Under the pieces are notes generated by a model. The model was not told the DNA's origin. It was given only the letters and a program-made list of their open reading frames with translations, and searched no databases. DNA of 37,548 bases, from positions 1-37,548 of the forward strand of contig CAKSRS010000021.1 in the NCBI GenBank assembly GCA_934487205.1, in the 5' to 3' direction. This stretch comes from an uncultured Clostridia bacterium. Lineage in GTDB: Bacteria; Bacillota; Clostridia; UBA1381. Below, in pieces: positions 8,946 through 20,200 of the stretch. Each line of letters begins with the position of its first letter. The stretch's first letter is position 1. Made by a program: the position numbers and the translations under genes.

Positions 8946-9815
8946 ATGAAAAAATTTGAAAACATACTATTGTGCTGTGATTTGGACGGAACTTTGCTGA
9001 ACTCTCAATCTGAAATAACCGAAAACAACAGAAAGGTCATAGAGTATTTCAAGTCGCAGGGCGGAAGATTTACTTTTGTAACAGGGCGTGCACCACAAGG
9101 AATAGAGCGGTTTGTCGATTTGATAGATATGCCTGTTGTGCTCCTTAACGGTTCCGAGATATATGATTTTAAGACCCAGAAAACAATATGGTCAATGAGT
9201 CTTTTGCCAAGTGCGCCGAAAATGGTTCGACAGATCGAAAATACTTTTAATGATATCGGTATAATTGTTTTTGCCGATGAAGGCATGTATTATACAAGAT
9301 TAAATCAGAGCCTTAGGAATTATTATAATTTTGAAGATCACGGTGCGGCGGAGCAGAAAAATTATGCCGAAGTCCGTACGGCATGGAGAAAGATATTATT
9401 GGTCGCAAATGAGGAAACAATAGGATACGTGCGAAATTTTCTCGCAAAGACAGAATATGCCGAACAATATTCGTTTATGCAGAGCGGAAGAAATTTTTAC
9501 GAAATTTTACCGTTTGGCGCGAATAAATGGAGTGCAATTTCTGAACTGCGGAGAATTGCCGGTATGGAACAGAAATATGTCATATGCGTAGGTGATAGTG
9601 AAAATGATGTTCAAATGCTTGAGAAAGCAGATTTGGGTATGGCTGTCGGAAATGCAATGCAATGCGCAAAAATTGCGGCGGATTATGTTCTTGTATCAAA
9701 CAATGATAATGATGTTGCAGCAGAAATAATCAAGCGGCTGTCAAAGGAAAATATTGCAGATAAAATAGAGAAGTATTATGTCAATATAGTGGAACAAACC
9801 GAAAAATCAACATGA
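8946..9815 (+). CDS. Cof-type HAD-IIB sugar-phosphate phosphatase
   Basis: The 289-residue soluble protein begins with CDLDGTLLNS (nucleophile D12, acid D14). Motif II is FVTGRAP, a conserved lysine is in GANKWSAI, and motif IV is GDSENDVQML; the C2B cap lies between. This is the full length of the Cof/YidA family, whose members dephosphorylate sugar phosphates and related metabolites. It is the first gene of the unit that continues with the ABC transporter, starting after AAAGGAG. A role in removing or balancing phosphorylated sugars from the imported glycan is plausible but not shown. The substrate is unknown. Confidence 0.88.
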   Translation: MKKFENILLCCDLDGTLLNSQSEITENNRKVIEYFKSQGGRFTFVTGRAPQGIERFVDLIDMPVVLLNGSEIYDFKTQKTIWSMSLLPSAPKMVRQIENTFNDIGIIVFADEGMYYTRLNQSLRNYYNFEDHGAAEQKNYAEVRTAWRKILLVANEETIGYVRNFLAKTEYAEQYSFMQSGRNFYEILPFGANKWSAISELRRIAGMEQKYVICVGDSENDVQMLEKADLGMAVGNAMQCAKIAADYVLVSNNDNDVAAEIIKRLSKENIADKIEKYYVNIVEQTEKST

Positions 9816-9857
9816 TATAATTAATGTATAAAGCAGAGAATAGGAAAGGAAGATAAT

Positions 9858-10802
9858 ATGATTGTAAAGAAAAAGTCTGCAGTTAAACAGGGATTAAACA
9901 TGGCTATGAAGAGTCGACAGCGCAACATGCTCATTCTTGCGGCATTGCCGATAATTCAGATTTTTATATTTGCCTACCTTCCGATGTTTGGGTTGGTAAT
10001 TGCGTTTAAGGACTATAGATTTGATACGGGCATTTGGGGCAGCAAATGGGTAGGGCTGGATAATTTCAAGTTTTTCCTGACGTCCAAAGAGTTTACGAGT
10101 ATTGCATGGAATACAATATTTTTAAATTTTTTATTCATTATAGTAGGAATGATTGCTGCGATTTTTGTTGCAGTATTGCTGTTTGAACTTGTCGGCAGAG
10201 CAAATACCAAAATATATCAGACTGTTATGATTACGCCGAATTTTCTGTCATGGGTTATAGTCGGATACATGGCTTACGCATTTTTAAATCCGGAAGCGGG
10301 ATTTATAAACGGAATGTTACAGAAATTCGGACTGCAAAAAGTCAACTGGTATTCGGAGCCCGGATATTGGCCTGTAATTCTGACCATTGTCAGTGTGTGG
10401 AAAGGCGTCGGAATGAACAGCGTTTATTACTATGCAAATTTAATGGGTATAGACTCGTCATTGTTTGAGGCGGCAGAGATTGACGGAGCGTCAAAACTTC
10501 AAAAGACGAGATATATAACGGTGCCGTGCCTGAAAAAACTCGCAATTATGTTGTTCATAATGAGTGTGGGAGGCATATTCAGGTCGGACTTCGGACTGTT
10601 CTATCAAGTAACACGCGATGTCGGTACACTTTATAAAACAACAGATGTTATGGATACATACATATTCAGAGCGTTAAAAACGGTTGGTGATATGTCGATG
10701 TCATCGGCGGCAGGATTTTTACAATCGATAGTAGGATTTATCACAGTTATAATAACAAATGCTGTTGTTAAACGACTTGATGAAGACTGCGCAATGTTTT
10801 AG
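9858..10802 (+). CDS. Sugar ABC transporter permease, LplB-type (CUT1)
   Basis: The 314-residue integral membrane protein has about six spans; the first covers residues 24-50 and contains PMFGLVIAFKDYRF, a hallmark of LplB-like permeases. The ATPase-contacting EAA loop is EAAEIDGAS at 204-212. It begins after GAAAGGAAG. Together with the next two genes it forms a three-gene importer of the LplABC/YtcQP group, which carries oligosaccharides and uses a shared ATPase encoded elsewhere. No ATPase is in this window. Confidence 0.93.
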   Translation: MIVKKKSAVKQGLNMAMKSRQRNMLILAALPIIQIFIFAYLPMFGLVIAFKDYRFDTGIWGSKWVGLDNFKFFLTSKEFTSIAWNTIFLNFLFIIVGMIAAIFVAVLLFELVGRANTKIYQTVMITPNFLSWVIVGYMAYAFLNPEAGFINGMLQKFGLQKVNWYSEPGYWPVILTIVSVWKGVGMNSVYYYANLMGIDSSLFEAAEIDGASKLQKTRYITVPCLKKLAIMLFIMSVGGIFRSDFGLFYQVTRDVGTLYKTTDVMDTYIFRALKTVGDMSMSSAAGFLQSIVGFITVIITNAVVKRLDEDCAMF

Positions 10803-10820
10803 AAAGAAGGGAGCAATAAG

Positions 10821-11705
10821 ATGAAAAAACGTTTTTCGATAGGACAGTTGTTGCTGAACATATTCTTTATCATTTTTTGCGTGATAATTATAATTCCGTT
10901 TATACTTGTTGTATCGGTATCATTTTCGTCAGAGATGGATGTTTTGAAGTACGGATATGAATTTATACCGCGGAATTTTACCATGGCATCATATAGATAC
11001 ATTTTCAGCAATCCCAAAATGATTCTGGACGCATATAAAGTTACGATAGCATTTTCGGTAATAGGAACATTTGTATCTGTGCTGTTTACGGCAATGGCAG
11101 CATATCCGCTGAGTCAAAAAGAGTTTAAGTACAGGAAGGCGATGTCATTTTATTTTTACTTCACTTGCCTGTTTTCGGGCGGCTTGGTTCCGTCATATTT
11201 GCTGATAACGAAGTATCTGAGGTTGGCGGATAACTTTTTGGTGTATATTATACCGGGCTGCGTGAGCGCATTTAATGTATTTATGGTAAGGACTTTTTTC
11301 TCTGACATTCCTCATGAAATGGTGGAATCGGTTTTAGTTGACGGCGGAAATGATTACACAATTTTCTTTAAATTTATTCTGCCGCTGTCCAAGCCGGTAA
11401 TAGCAACAATTGCACTTATGACATTTCTCGGAAAATGGAATGATTGGCAGACATCGCTCTTGTACATAGATAATCAAAAATTGATAAGTTTGCAGTATTT
11501 GCTGCAAAGAATTTTAAACAATATTGATATATTAAAACAGAATGCCGAAAAAGGAATAGACATAGGTGTGTCGGTAAAGGATATTCCGTCCGAGACGGTA
11601 AGAATGGCGATGAGTATAGTTGTTGCGGGGCCTGCCCTTGTAGTATTTCCGTTTTTTCAGAAATATTTTGTAAAGGGTCTTACGGTAGGCAGCGTAAAGG
11701 GTTAA
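10821..11705 (+). CDS. Sugar ABC transporter permease, YtcP/LplC-type (CUT1)
   Basis: The 294-residue membrane protein has six likely spans. The EAA-loop region is ESVLVDGGND at 169-178, with E replacing the usual first residues as in YtcP-type permeases. The N-terminus contains IIPFILVVSVSFSSE, typical of this half-transporter. It begins 18 nt after the stop of the partner permease, behind GAAGGGAG, and forms the second half of the importer channel. Confidence 0.93.
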   Translation: MKKRFSIGQLLLNIFFIIFCVIIIIPFILVVSVSFSSEMDVLKYGYEFIPRNFTMASYRYIFSNPKMILDAYKVTIAFSVIGTFVSVLFTAMAAYPLSQKEFKYRKAMSFYFYFTCLFSGGLVPSYLLITKYLRLADNFLVYIIPGCVSAFNVFMVRTFFSDIPHEMVESVLVDGGNDYTIFFKFILPLSKPVIATIALMTFLGKWNDWQTSLLYIDNQKLISLQYLLQRILNNIDILKQNAEKGIDIGVSVKDIPSETVRMAMSIVVAGPALVVFPFFQKYFVKGLTVGSVKG

Positions 11706-11714
11706 TGTATGCGG

Positions 11715-11730
11715 CAGAACATAAGTTCTG
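11715..11730 (+). other. Short hairpin between permease and binding-protein genes
   Basis: CAGAAC and GTTCTG form a 6-bp stem with an ATAA loop. No T run follows, so it is not a terminator. Such intercistronic stems can raise the mRNA level of a downstream binding-protein gene, but at this size it could also be chance. Confidence 0.3.
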
Positions 11731-11763
11731 TAAAATATAAATTAAGAAAGATGAGGTAACAAA

Positions 11764-13194
11764 ATGAAAAAACTAATTAGTATTCTGCTCGCGGCAGCGA
11801 TGGTGACGGGAATGTGTTCCTGCGCAAAGAAAGCAAGCACCGAAAGTGATGGTACAACAAAACTGACATGGTACGTAAATTCCGATCCGATGGACGATTT
11901 GGACGCTGTTATGGATAAGGTAAACGAAATCACAAAGGAGAAATTGAATGTAACGATAGATATGAAATTTATCGATGACGGTGCATATACCGAACGCATG
12001 AGAATGTATATGGCGTCTGGCAAGGATTTTGATTTGTGTTTTGCCGGCTACGCATTGCCGTATGTTACCGGGGTAAATAACGGTGGACTTTTGGCTCTTG
12101 ACGAATTGATTGATAAAGAGGCACCGGAACTTCGTGAAATCATACCGGATTACGCTTTTGAAACGGCAAAGGTAAAAGGTAAGATTTACGGAGTGCCTAA
12201 TATGCAGGCTATGGCTCTGACGCCGTGTGCATACATTGATGAAAAGGTAGCTCAAAAGTACGGTTTGGACAAAATAGACAAGATTGATAACTTAGATGAA
12301 CTTGAACCGTATTTTGATAAGATACTGCAGGATTTTCCGGGAATTTATCCTGTTGAAAGCATAAGTACATACGATATTATGAAAAATTATGAATACATTA
12401 ATGACTATGCTTACATTGATAAAAAAGACCCGAATAACAAGATTGTACTGATATATGATACACCGGAATTTACAAAAAGCATGGAGCGTGCAGCAAGATG
12501 GTATCAAAAAGGTTATGTAAGATCGGATATTGCTACGGTAAACAGTCTTACAGAAGACCGCAAGGCAGGTAAATATGCAGTAACGTTCGGTTCATATACG
12601 CCGGGCTGCGAAAAACGTTATGAAAGCGAGTTCGGTATTAAAACACATGTAATAAAATATGTTGATACTTATATGAACACATACCAAATGCTTGCTGCTA
12701 TGACGGGAATTAATGCAAAGACCAAGCACCCGGTTGAAGCAATCAAACTTTTGTCATCAATCAACAGCGACAGCGAACTGATGAATCTTTTGACTTACGG
12801 TATTGAAGGCAAACATTATGAAAAGATAGATGATAAAACGATCAGACTTTTGGACTCAAAATCATATTCACTGAACGGATGGAAAGTGGGAAATTCACTC
12901 CTTACGTATATAACAGAGGGTCAGCCGGAAAATACGCAGGAAGAATCGCAAAAGCTGAATGAGGAAGCAATAAAGCCGATTGCGATGGGATTTAATGTGG
13001 AGACGCAGCCGATTAAAAATGAAATTGCACAATGTGACGCAATTCGCAAGGAATGTGAGTCAAACATTTTAAACGGTACGGTAGATTATAAAACTGCATT
13101 CCCGGAATATATGTCAAGACTTGAGAGCGTAGGTGTAAGGAATATTATTACCGAAGTTCAGCGTCAGTTCGATGAGTGGAAGGCGTCAAAATAA
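11764..13194 (+). CDS. Extracellular solute-binding lipoprotein (LplA-like, DUF3502 C-terminus)
   Basis: The 476-residue protein starts with a lipoprotein signal (MKKLISILLAAAMVTG) and probable lipidated cysteine C20 in GMCSC, so it is tethered outside the membrane. The body is a type-1 solute-binding fold with 'LTWYVNSDPMDDLDAVMDKV' at the mature N-terminus. The final ~75 residues match the DUF3502 pattern of LplA-like proteins (ending DEWKASK, preceded by FPEYMSRLESVG). It starts after GATGAGG. It should capture the oligosaccharide for the two preceding permeases. The ligand cannot be told from sequence; the downstream enzymes suggest rhamnose-, fucose- or galactose-containing fragments. 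Confidence 0.92.
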   Translation: MKKLISILLAAAMVTGMCSCAKKASTESDGTTKLTWYVNSDPMDDLDAVMDKVNEITKEKLNVTIDMKFIDDGAYTERMRMYMASGKDFDLCFAGYALPYVTGVNNGGLLALDELIDKEAPELREIIPDYAFETAKVKGKIYGVPNMQAMALTPCAYIDEKVAQKYGLDKIDKIDNLDELEPYFDKILQDFPGIYPVESISTYDIMKNYEYINDYAYIDKKDPNNKIVLIYDTPEFTKSMERAARWYQKGYVRSDIATVNSLTEDRKAGKYAVTFGSYTPGCEKRYESEFGIKTHVIKYVDTYMNTYQMLAAMTGINAKTKHPVEAIKLLSSINSDSELMNLLTYGIEGKHYEKIDDKTIRLLDSKSYSLNGWKVGNSLLTYITEGQPENTQEESQKLNEEAIKPIAMGFNVETQPIKNEIAQCDAIRKECESNILNGTVDYKTAFPEYMSRLESVGVRNIITEVQRQFDEWKASK

Positions 13195-13215
13195 TTCGGA
13201 TATTTGGAGGGATAT

Positions 13216-14937
13216 ATGCAATTTACAATAAATGCGGCGGAAAATACCGGAATTGAAATTACGGAAAAGTGCGGAAACGGGGATATCACAATTCTTGAAA
13301 TTTGTGTGCGGCATGATGATTTTATGAAACCGAAAAAAAGTCAAATTTGGTTTGAAATTCCTTGCAGCAAAACGGCGGGCACGTTTAGCCCTTGTGTTGA
13401 TTTTGACCGTTCCGTAAATGCCGGTTGGAAAGCCGGCAGCGTAAAGTCGCGCTTTGTGTCGGGAATGCCGATTTACTGTGCGTATTCTGCTGACGGCATA
13501 AATGATTTCAGCATATCTTACAGTGACGGTTGCTCTCCTATTGAAATCTGCCCCATGGTGAATGAAGAAAACGGCTGCATGGGAATATATCTGTATTTAT
13601 TTACCGATGTATCGGCGGCGTTCAAGGAATATCGGGCTTTTGTAAGAATTGACAGGCGACGGATACCGTTTTATGAGGCGGTATCCGATGCGTCGGCATG
13701 GCAGAGAGATTTTGCGCCGAAAAGGGAACATTCTGTTTCAAAATATGCATGCGACGCGGTTTATTCAACATGGTACGGATTTCATAGAGATATAACTGCA
13801 AAGGCGGTGCTTGAAGAATGTAAAAGTGCGTCGGAACGCGGGATAAAAACATTAATATTGGACGATGGCTGGTACACAGATGCTGAAAATCCGCAATTTT
13901 ATTATTGCGGTGATTGGACGCCGTCAAAAGGAAAATTTCCCGATATGAAAGCATTTGCTGACGAAATACATAAACTCGGAATGAAGGTAATGGTATGGTT
14001 TTCGGTGCCTTATCTGGGTTCAAAGTCGAAATTGTATAAAGAATTTTCAGATATGCAAATCAGAAATGAGGCCAACTGGAATTGTCTTGATTTTCGTTTT
14101 CCGAAAGTGCGCGATTATCTCTTTGATGTTTATACAAAAGCTGCGTCGGCATGGGGCATTGACGGCATGAAACTTGATTTTATCGACTCGCTTTATATAG
14201 AAAAGGGATTCGATAAACCGGCACTCGGGCATGACTGCGATTCGCTTGAAGAAGGAATGGAAAAGTTCCTTCAGAGATTAATTCCGGCTCTTAAAAGAAT
14301 CAATCCGGAGTTTATGATTGAATTCAGACAATATTATATAGGAAACAATATTACGCGCTTTGCCGACATGATACGCGTCAATGACTGCCCGTATGATGCG
14401 CTCCGTAACCGTACGGCGATTTTAGCTCTGCGAATGATATGCGGTGATGTGCCCATTCATTCAGATATGATACGCTGGAGCAGAGAAACGGAAACTGAAG
14501 ATGCGGCACTGCAGATTGTATCGTCATTATTTGCGGTACTGCAAATATCGGTGCGCGAAAGTGACTTATCGGCTGAAAGCAGGAAAATGCTTGATTTTTA
14601 TCTTGATTTTTCACAGAGAAAAAGAGAGACTTTGCTAAGCGGAAAGCTGCGCGTAAAAAAACCGGATATGAATTACACCGAGGCTTCGGTTGAACTGGAA
14701 AATGAGAGGATAAAAGTTATTTACTCAACCGCTTTTTGTGAAATCGGTGAATTTGACGAGGAAATTGTAATCAATGCAACCGGCGAAACAAAAAACACAT
14801 TCCGCAGCGGCACGGCAGATATTGCTTATGAAGTATATGACTGTATGGGTAATATAAGTTCAAACGGGATACTTACGGCGGCACAAACAACGGTTATTGA
14901 TATACCGAAGTGCGGAATGGTAATATTCAGGAGGTAG
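13216..14937 (+). CDS. GH36-like alpha-galactosidase family protein (copy 1), cytoplasmic
   Basis: The 573-residue protein has an N-terminal beta-rich region and a (beta/alpha)8 barrel. Recognised elements are STWYGFHRDI, ILDDGWYTD, GDWTPSKGKFPDMKAF and WGIDGMKLDFIDS, in which D321 is the expected nucleophile. The candidate acid/base is D390 in RVNDCPYD; this region differs from the classical GH36 SCSGGG-type motif. No signal peptide is present. ATG 13216 is chosen because GGAGGG lies just before it; an in-frame TTG upstream lies within that site. A paralog is encoded at 34494. Substrate may be alpha-galactoside, but this subgroup is divergent and another alpha-linked sugar is possible. Confidence 0.8.
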   Translation: MQFTINAAENTGIEITEKCGNGDITILEICVRHDDFMKPKKSQIWFEIPCSKTAGTFSPCVDFDRSVNAGWKAGSVKSRFVSGMPIYCAYSADGINDFSISYSDGCSPIEICPMVNEENGCMGIYLYLFTDVSAAFKEYRAFVRIDRRRIPFYEAVSDASAWQRDFAPKREHSVSKYACDAVYSTWYGFHRDITAKAVLEECKSASERGIKTLILDDGWYTDAENPQFYYCGDWTPSKGKFPDMKAFADEIHKLGMKVMVWFSVPYLGSKSKLYKEFSDMQIRNEANWNCLDFRFPKVRDYLFDVYTKAASAWGIDGMKLDFIDSLYIEKGFDKPALGHDCDSLEEGMEKFLQRLIPALKRINPEFMIEFRQYYIGNNITRFADMIRVNDCPYDALRNRTAILALRMICGDVPIHSDMIRWSRETETEDAALQIVSSLFAVLQISVRESDLSAESRKMLDFYLDFSQRKRETLLSGKLRVKKPDMNYTEASVELENERIKVIYSTAFCEIGEFDEEIVINATGETKNTFRSGTADIAYEVYDCMGNISSNGILTAAQTTVIDIPKCGMVIFRR

Positions 14938-14942
14938 AGAGA

Positions 14943-17237
14943 ATGAAGAAAATAATAAGCATAATATTATGTGCAGCGATTTTTTGTTCTGCAAGTGCAT
15001 TTGCTGCGGAAAATAATTCCGACAACAGTGCAAGTATTAATATTTATGTCTCGCCGAACGGCAGCGACAATAATGACGCGAGCATAAATAAGCCGCTGGT
15101 AACTCTGGCGGCAGCACAAAAGAAAGCAAGAGAGGTAAAAAAGACGGCCGCGGCAGATATAACAAACATAAATATTATACTGCGCGGCGGAGAATATACG
15201 CTTGAACGCACATTGGAATTTTCGGCGGAAGACAGCGGCAGTGAAAATTGCCGTATAAACTGGAAGGCATATGACGGTGAGCAACCGGTTATCAGCGGCG
15301 GTAAATATATTTCACCATCTGCCATGAAAAAAGTTACAGACCGAAAGGCGCTTAAAAGAATTCCGTCTACTGTACATAAAAGTGTGCGAATGATAGATTT
15401 GCGTTCGACGGGAATTAAAGATTTTGGTGCGCCGTCGCAATATGTTGATTGGGGATATGATGACTGGATGGGTTCGGAAGTTTTTGTCGGCGACAAGGCT
15501 TATGAGCTTGCAAAGTGGCCAAATAACGACAAAAACGGACGGCAGGACTGGATTTATGCCAATAAACAGCAATCTCTCGGGAATAATGCCTATCAGGCAT
15601 TTTTGGAACAGCGGACAGACGCAAACAGAATCGCTTCCTGGCAAAATCCCGAGGAAGTTATAATAAACGGCCCATATCAGGTGTGCTATTATTCAAGCTT
15701 TGCCAAACTGGGCGGAGTTAAAGGCAGCATTATGGATATAATCGACAGCCCGAGCGGTATTAATACAAACGGCGGCGGTGCATATTCCTTCTATAATGTT
15801 TTAGAGGAGCTTGATGTGCCGGGTGAGTATTATATTGACAGAAAAAGCGGAATTTTATATTTAATACCCGATGAAAATGCAAAAAACGGAAAAATTAAAA
15901 TAAGCAGTTTTTCAGATGACTGGCTGGTAAGTGTTGTAGGCGCTAATTATGTTAACTTTGACGGAATTGATTTCGAATTATCGAGAAACGGCGATGTCAA
16001 TGTGCAAAAGAGTACATACATAAATTTTTATGACTGCGGATTCAATAACAGCACAAAGGGCGGACTGCGTATAGGCGATGCGGGTTCGGCGCACTCCGAT
16101 CCGCGCGGAAACTGGGGCGTTGAGAATTATTCTCTCGAAACAGATACAAATAATATCACGGTTGACCGCTGCCGTTTTTTAAATAACGGATATTACGGTG
16201 TGCGCATATCTGCCGGAAATTCGTCCAAACTGGAACGCGCAGACGTGACTGTGAAAAACAGTTATTTTTACAATTCCGGCAGAGTTATGAAGACATATGC
16301 CCCCGGTATGATAGTATTTGGCTGCGGAATAGATATCCTCAACAACCATATTGAACATACCACCCATGCGGGAATTAACTGCGGCGGAACATTTGTAAAT
16401 ATTATGTATAATGAAATTAATGACGTACTGCGTGATTACAGCGATCAGGGATTTATCTATTCGGCAACATCAATGCCGGGAAGTGAAATTGCATATAATT
16501 ATCTGCATGACACAAATTATAACGAAATAAAGATGGAAGACTGGGGCGACTGGAGAAATTTAGGTGGAAAGATCAGACTTTGTAATGCTAAATATCAAGG
16601 CTCGATGAAAGTTGGAATATATAAAGACGGTTACACCTATGCCGGACATATTCATCATAATATATTTAAAAATATGCTGTATGGTGTATATACGCTTGGT
16701 TGGAATACGCCGTGTGATAATAATATTTTTATCGACGCATTTATTCCGATTTCAACGGCGATTGGCGGCTGGGAAACCGAAAAATTTAATTCAGGACAAT
16801 CCGTACTGCTGGCAAACAACCATACCAGATGGATGAATGCGCTCGGAAAGGGTAATAATGAAAATAAAATCTGGAAAGAAAAGATGCCGGAATGGTTTGA
16901 AATGCGCGATAATCTTGAAAAGTGGAGCGAAGAGGGCGACAAACGCGCAATTATTCCAAAACAGACAATTACCGATAATTTATTCTTATATATTGACGAA
17001 TTAAGACCGTTTGAGTATTGGCAGGACGAACTCAACGGAGGATTTATCATAGGATATACCGATTCAATTAAAGTATCAGATTCTACCATTGAACGAAATG
17101 AAGTCAATTGTTATGATCCGGGATTTGTCAATATTGAAAAGAGCAACTATACTCTCCGTGAAGACGCCGGGATTTTAAAAACCAGTCCGGGATTGGCGGA
17201 AATTGATATGAATAAAATCGGAATACAGCCGGAGTAA
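14943..17237 (+). CDS. Secreted right-handed beta-helix protein, GH141-like (copy 1)
   Basis: The 764-residue protein has a signal peptide (MKKIISIILCAAIFCSASAF). The mature N-terminus shows IYVSPNGSDNNDASINKPLV, then ILRGGEYTLERTLEF and QPVISGGKYI, the usual opening of large beta-helix enzymes of the GH141-like group. Helix rungs follow from about residue 330, with GINCGGTFVNIMYNEIND, SDQGFIYSATS and AYNYLHDTNYN, then HHNIFKNMLYG. GH141 includes an alpha-L-fucosidase acting on rhamnogalacturonan II; the assignment here is by overall pattern only. The start is ATG 14943 after AGGAGG, just behind the GH36 gene stop. It lacks a surface anchor, so it is released or held by partners such as the next gene's product. 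Confidence 0.7.
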   Translation: MKKIISIILCAAIFCSASAFAAENNSDNSASINIYVSPNGSDNNDASINKPLVTLAAAQKKAREVKKTAAADITNINIILRGGEYTLERTLEFSAEDSGSENCRINWKAYDGEQPVISGGKYISPSAMKKVTDRKALKRIPSTVHKSVRMIDLRSTGIKDFGAPSQYVDWGYDDWMGSEVFVGDKAYELAKWPNNDKNGRQDWIYANKQQSLGNNAYQAFLEQRTDANRIASWQNPEEVIINGPYQVCYYSSFAKLGGVKGSIMDIIDSPSGINTNGGGAYSFYNVLEELDVPGEYYIDRKSGILYLIPDENAKNGKIKISSFSDDWLVSVVGANYVNFDGIDFELSRNGDVNVQKSTYINFYDCGFNNSTKGGLRIGDAGSAHSDPRGNWGVENYSLETDTNNITVDRCRFLNNGYYGVRISAGNSSKLERADVTVKNSYFYNSGRVMKTYAPGMIVFGCGIDILNNHIEHTTHAGINCGGTFVNIMYNEINDVLRDYSDQGFIYSATSMPGSEIAYNYLHDTNYNEIKMEDWGDWRNLGGKIRLCNAKYQGSMKVGIYKDGYTYAGHIHHNIFKNMLYGVYTLGWNTPCDNNIFIDAFIPISTAIGGWETEKFNSGQSVLLANNHTRWMNALGKGNNENKIWKEKMPEWFEMRDNLEKWSEEGDKRAIIPKQTITDNLFLYIDELRPFEYWQDELNGGFIIGYTDSIKVSDSTIERNEVNCYDPGFVNIEKSNYTLREDAGILKTSPGLAEIDMNKIGIQPE

Positions 17238-17250
17238 AAGGGGGATAAAC

Positions 17251-20200
17251 ATGAAACGATTATTAAGCGGAATACTGGCAGTATGTATGGCGATAATACA
17301 TATGCCTACAGATAATGCAAAAGCTGCGGAAAACAGATATATTTCTGTACCGCTTTCGATTCCGTATAACCAGACCGGTTTTATGCAGAAGGGCGACACG
17401 GAACATATGACGCCGACATATAACGGCTGGCAGGCGTGCGGCATTGACGCGGACGCATTCAAGGCGGAGAATATATGGAAAAATGCATGGAATGAAGGCG
17501 TAAATGAGAATACAATGTTGTTGGACGGATACGAATTTAACATGAAAGTCATGCCGAGCGGTTACAGCACAGGGTGGTACTGGACAGATCAAATGGCATC
17601 GGCAAGTATGCTTCTTTTGGAGAAAAATGATTGGGATATTCCTGTTCAGCAAGATAAATATGATAAATTAGCGGTTGTTGCATGTAAACAGTATGCCGAC
17701 CGTTTCGATGATAGTTATAAAATAGATCTCGAAATTAAACTGAACTATGCCGATAATACTTCGGAACAAAAATCGGTAAAACTCACTTCATTGGAGGGAA
17801 GCGATAAGCCGAGCGGCTGGAAAGGGTTTGCCGTTCCGGTTACCGGCAGAACAAATGAGGGAGAAAAAACATCGGGTGTTTTGTCGCTGTATGAATTTGA
17901 TTTACGCAGCGATGTTGAGCTCACAGGCATAACTTTTGTAAAATCGGGTTTTGGTATCGTATATGCAGCAAGCCTGGCAACAGATGTTAATAAAGCAAAA
18001 TCAAGTTTTATTGAAGAAATCAAGAGTGAGATTGCCGCAAATCCGGGCGTATCGGCAGAAAAGGATTCGGATTTAAATGCGCGGATTAATGGGATTTTGA
18101 GCCGTGCGTCGGCTATGGGAATAGCCGCAGAAGAACTTCTTGCAGGATTTCTTCCGACAGCAAAAAATGCTGTGACAGACGGCAAATATGCGGCGGGGGA
18201 GACAATATCGGCAAAATATGATTTTGTCGATCCGTTTGGAGCAGACGAAGGCAGCAGTGAGATTAGGTGGTATAAAAGTTCGGAATTTGACGCGGCTTTT
18301 CCGGAAAATTGGGAGAGTATCGGTACGGGTAAGGAAATAACACTTGCGGACGGTGATATAGGAAGTTACATTAAATATGAAATCGTGCCGAAGATTGACA
18401 ATACCGCATTTTCGGGAAGAACGACAATCGGTGCACCGGTATCAAGCGACCCCATGTTTTACATTCAGGCGCCGGAGGCGAGGGACGTTTACTTTAAAAC
18501 GCGCGACGCTGTTGTACCGGCATACCCCGGTGATACGCTCAGTTTGAAATACACATATTATGATATCAATCATGATCCGGAAAGCGGAAGTGAATTTACA
18601 TATTATACTGCGGACAGTATTGACGGAAATTATACTGCTTTGACAGGCAGCGAAAATTCGCTTTCCATAACCGACGAAATGGCGGGAAAATTCATAAAGG
18701 CGTCGGTAAAGGTGAAGAATGACGCGGAAAAAGGCGACGATGCCGAGACTGTATCGAGCGAAAATATCGTTTATGTTGCCGATGAGAAACGGGATACCGA
18801 TGTGGTAGGCGAATACGGCGCAGGCAATAAAATCTTTGCACTCTGCTTGCCGGAAAACACCCAGGCCGAAGCTGTAAGCGAAACAAAATATACGTGGTAT
18901 ACATCTGCGCAGCCCATACCCTTCTCAGCAGAGAGATGGACAAAAATTGCAGATAATACTCAGTTTTATACCATTACGGGGGAAGAATTTACCGTAGTTG
19001 TTATCGAACCTGCATTCAGAAACGGAACTGATGTTGTAAAGGGGAATGCGGTTGTAAAATATTTTTACAAGGATACATTGCCGATGGCACTCACCCTCGT
19101 GATAAGCTGTGAAAAGAATGAGCAGGAAATCGGCACAGGTGATAAACTGACAGCAAGCTACACCTATTTTGATCCCAACGGCGATGAAGAAACGGCAAGT
19201 GTTGTTACCTTCAAAAAGTCGGCAGATCAAATAACATGGACGGAGCTATTCACCGGGACGGAATACGTTTTAACGGATACGGACATAAACGGATTTATAA
19301 AATGCACGGTTAAACCGACCAATGCGAAGGAAAGCGGTGCGGAAACAGACAGTGCAGTCATTGCGCTGCCAAGCGCTCCGACGGTGACAGATTTAAAAAT
19401 AGAGGGAACCGCAACAGTCGGAAATACATTAAAAGCGGTATATACATATATTGATAACAACAAAAATCCGGAAACCGATTCTCTTATCGAATGGTATGCC
19501 GGAACACAAAAAAGAGCAGAGGGTGTATATTATAAGCTTGCAGATCAAGATGCCGGTTGTGACGTGCATTTTGAAGTTACACCAAAAACATCGGTTGAGC
19601 CGAAAACGGGTACAAAAGCCGCAAGCACTGCCGTGCGTGTAAGTTCTGCCGGCGGCGGCAACGGTGGCGGCGGTGGCGGCGGTTCGCGCGGCTGGTCACC
19701 TTCCGGAACGGGCGGTGTTGTATATGTACCGGTAACTGACAAGGAACCGGAGTACACCTCGCAGGAAGATGAAAAACTGTTGTTTAATGATATAAAAGAC
19801 CATTGGGCGAGAGAATCAATCGAGGAGCTTGCCGGAAAAGGAATTGTAAGCGGTTACGGTGACAATTTTGCACCGAATGATATGCTGACGCGCGGACAAT
19901 GGTGTGCACTTGTCGGGAGAGCCTTTTTCAGTGAAAATAAGTACACATATGCCAATCAATATAATGATGTTACGGAAAATGATTACTTCAGTCTGTTTTT
20001 GAAAGCTCTGAGCGACAATAATATCATGGTGGGAAATGACGGAATGTTTATGCCGGCAAAAAATATTACTCGTGAAGAAATTGCAAAAACAGCTGTAGAA
20101 TTGTACAAAGTCAAGAAAGATGTAAATAACATTAATGCAGACGACTTAAATACATTTTCCGATGCAGATACTGTTTCCGCATGGGCAAAGACATATGTTG

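Noticed and set aside
19651..19700. GGC/GGT-rich tract as a DNA repeat or recombination site
   Set aside because: It encodes a low-complexity Gly/Ser linker between Ig-like and SLH regions and is explained by codon repetition.
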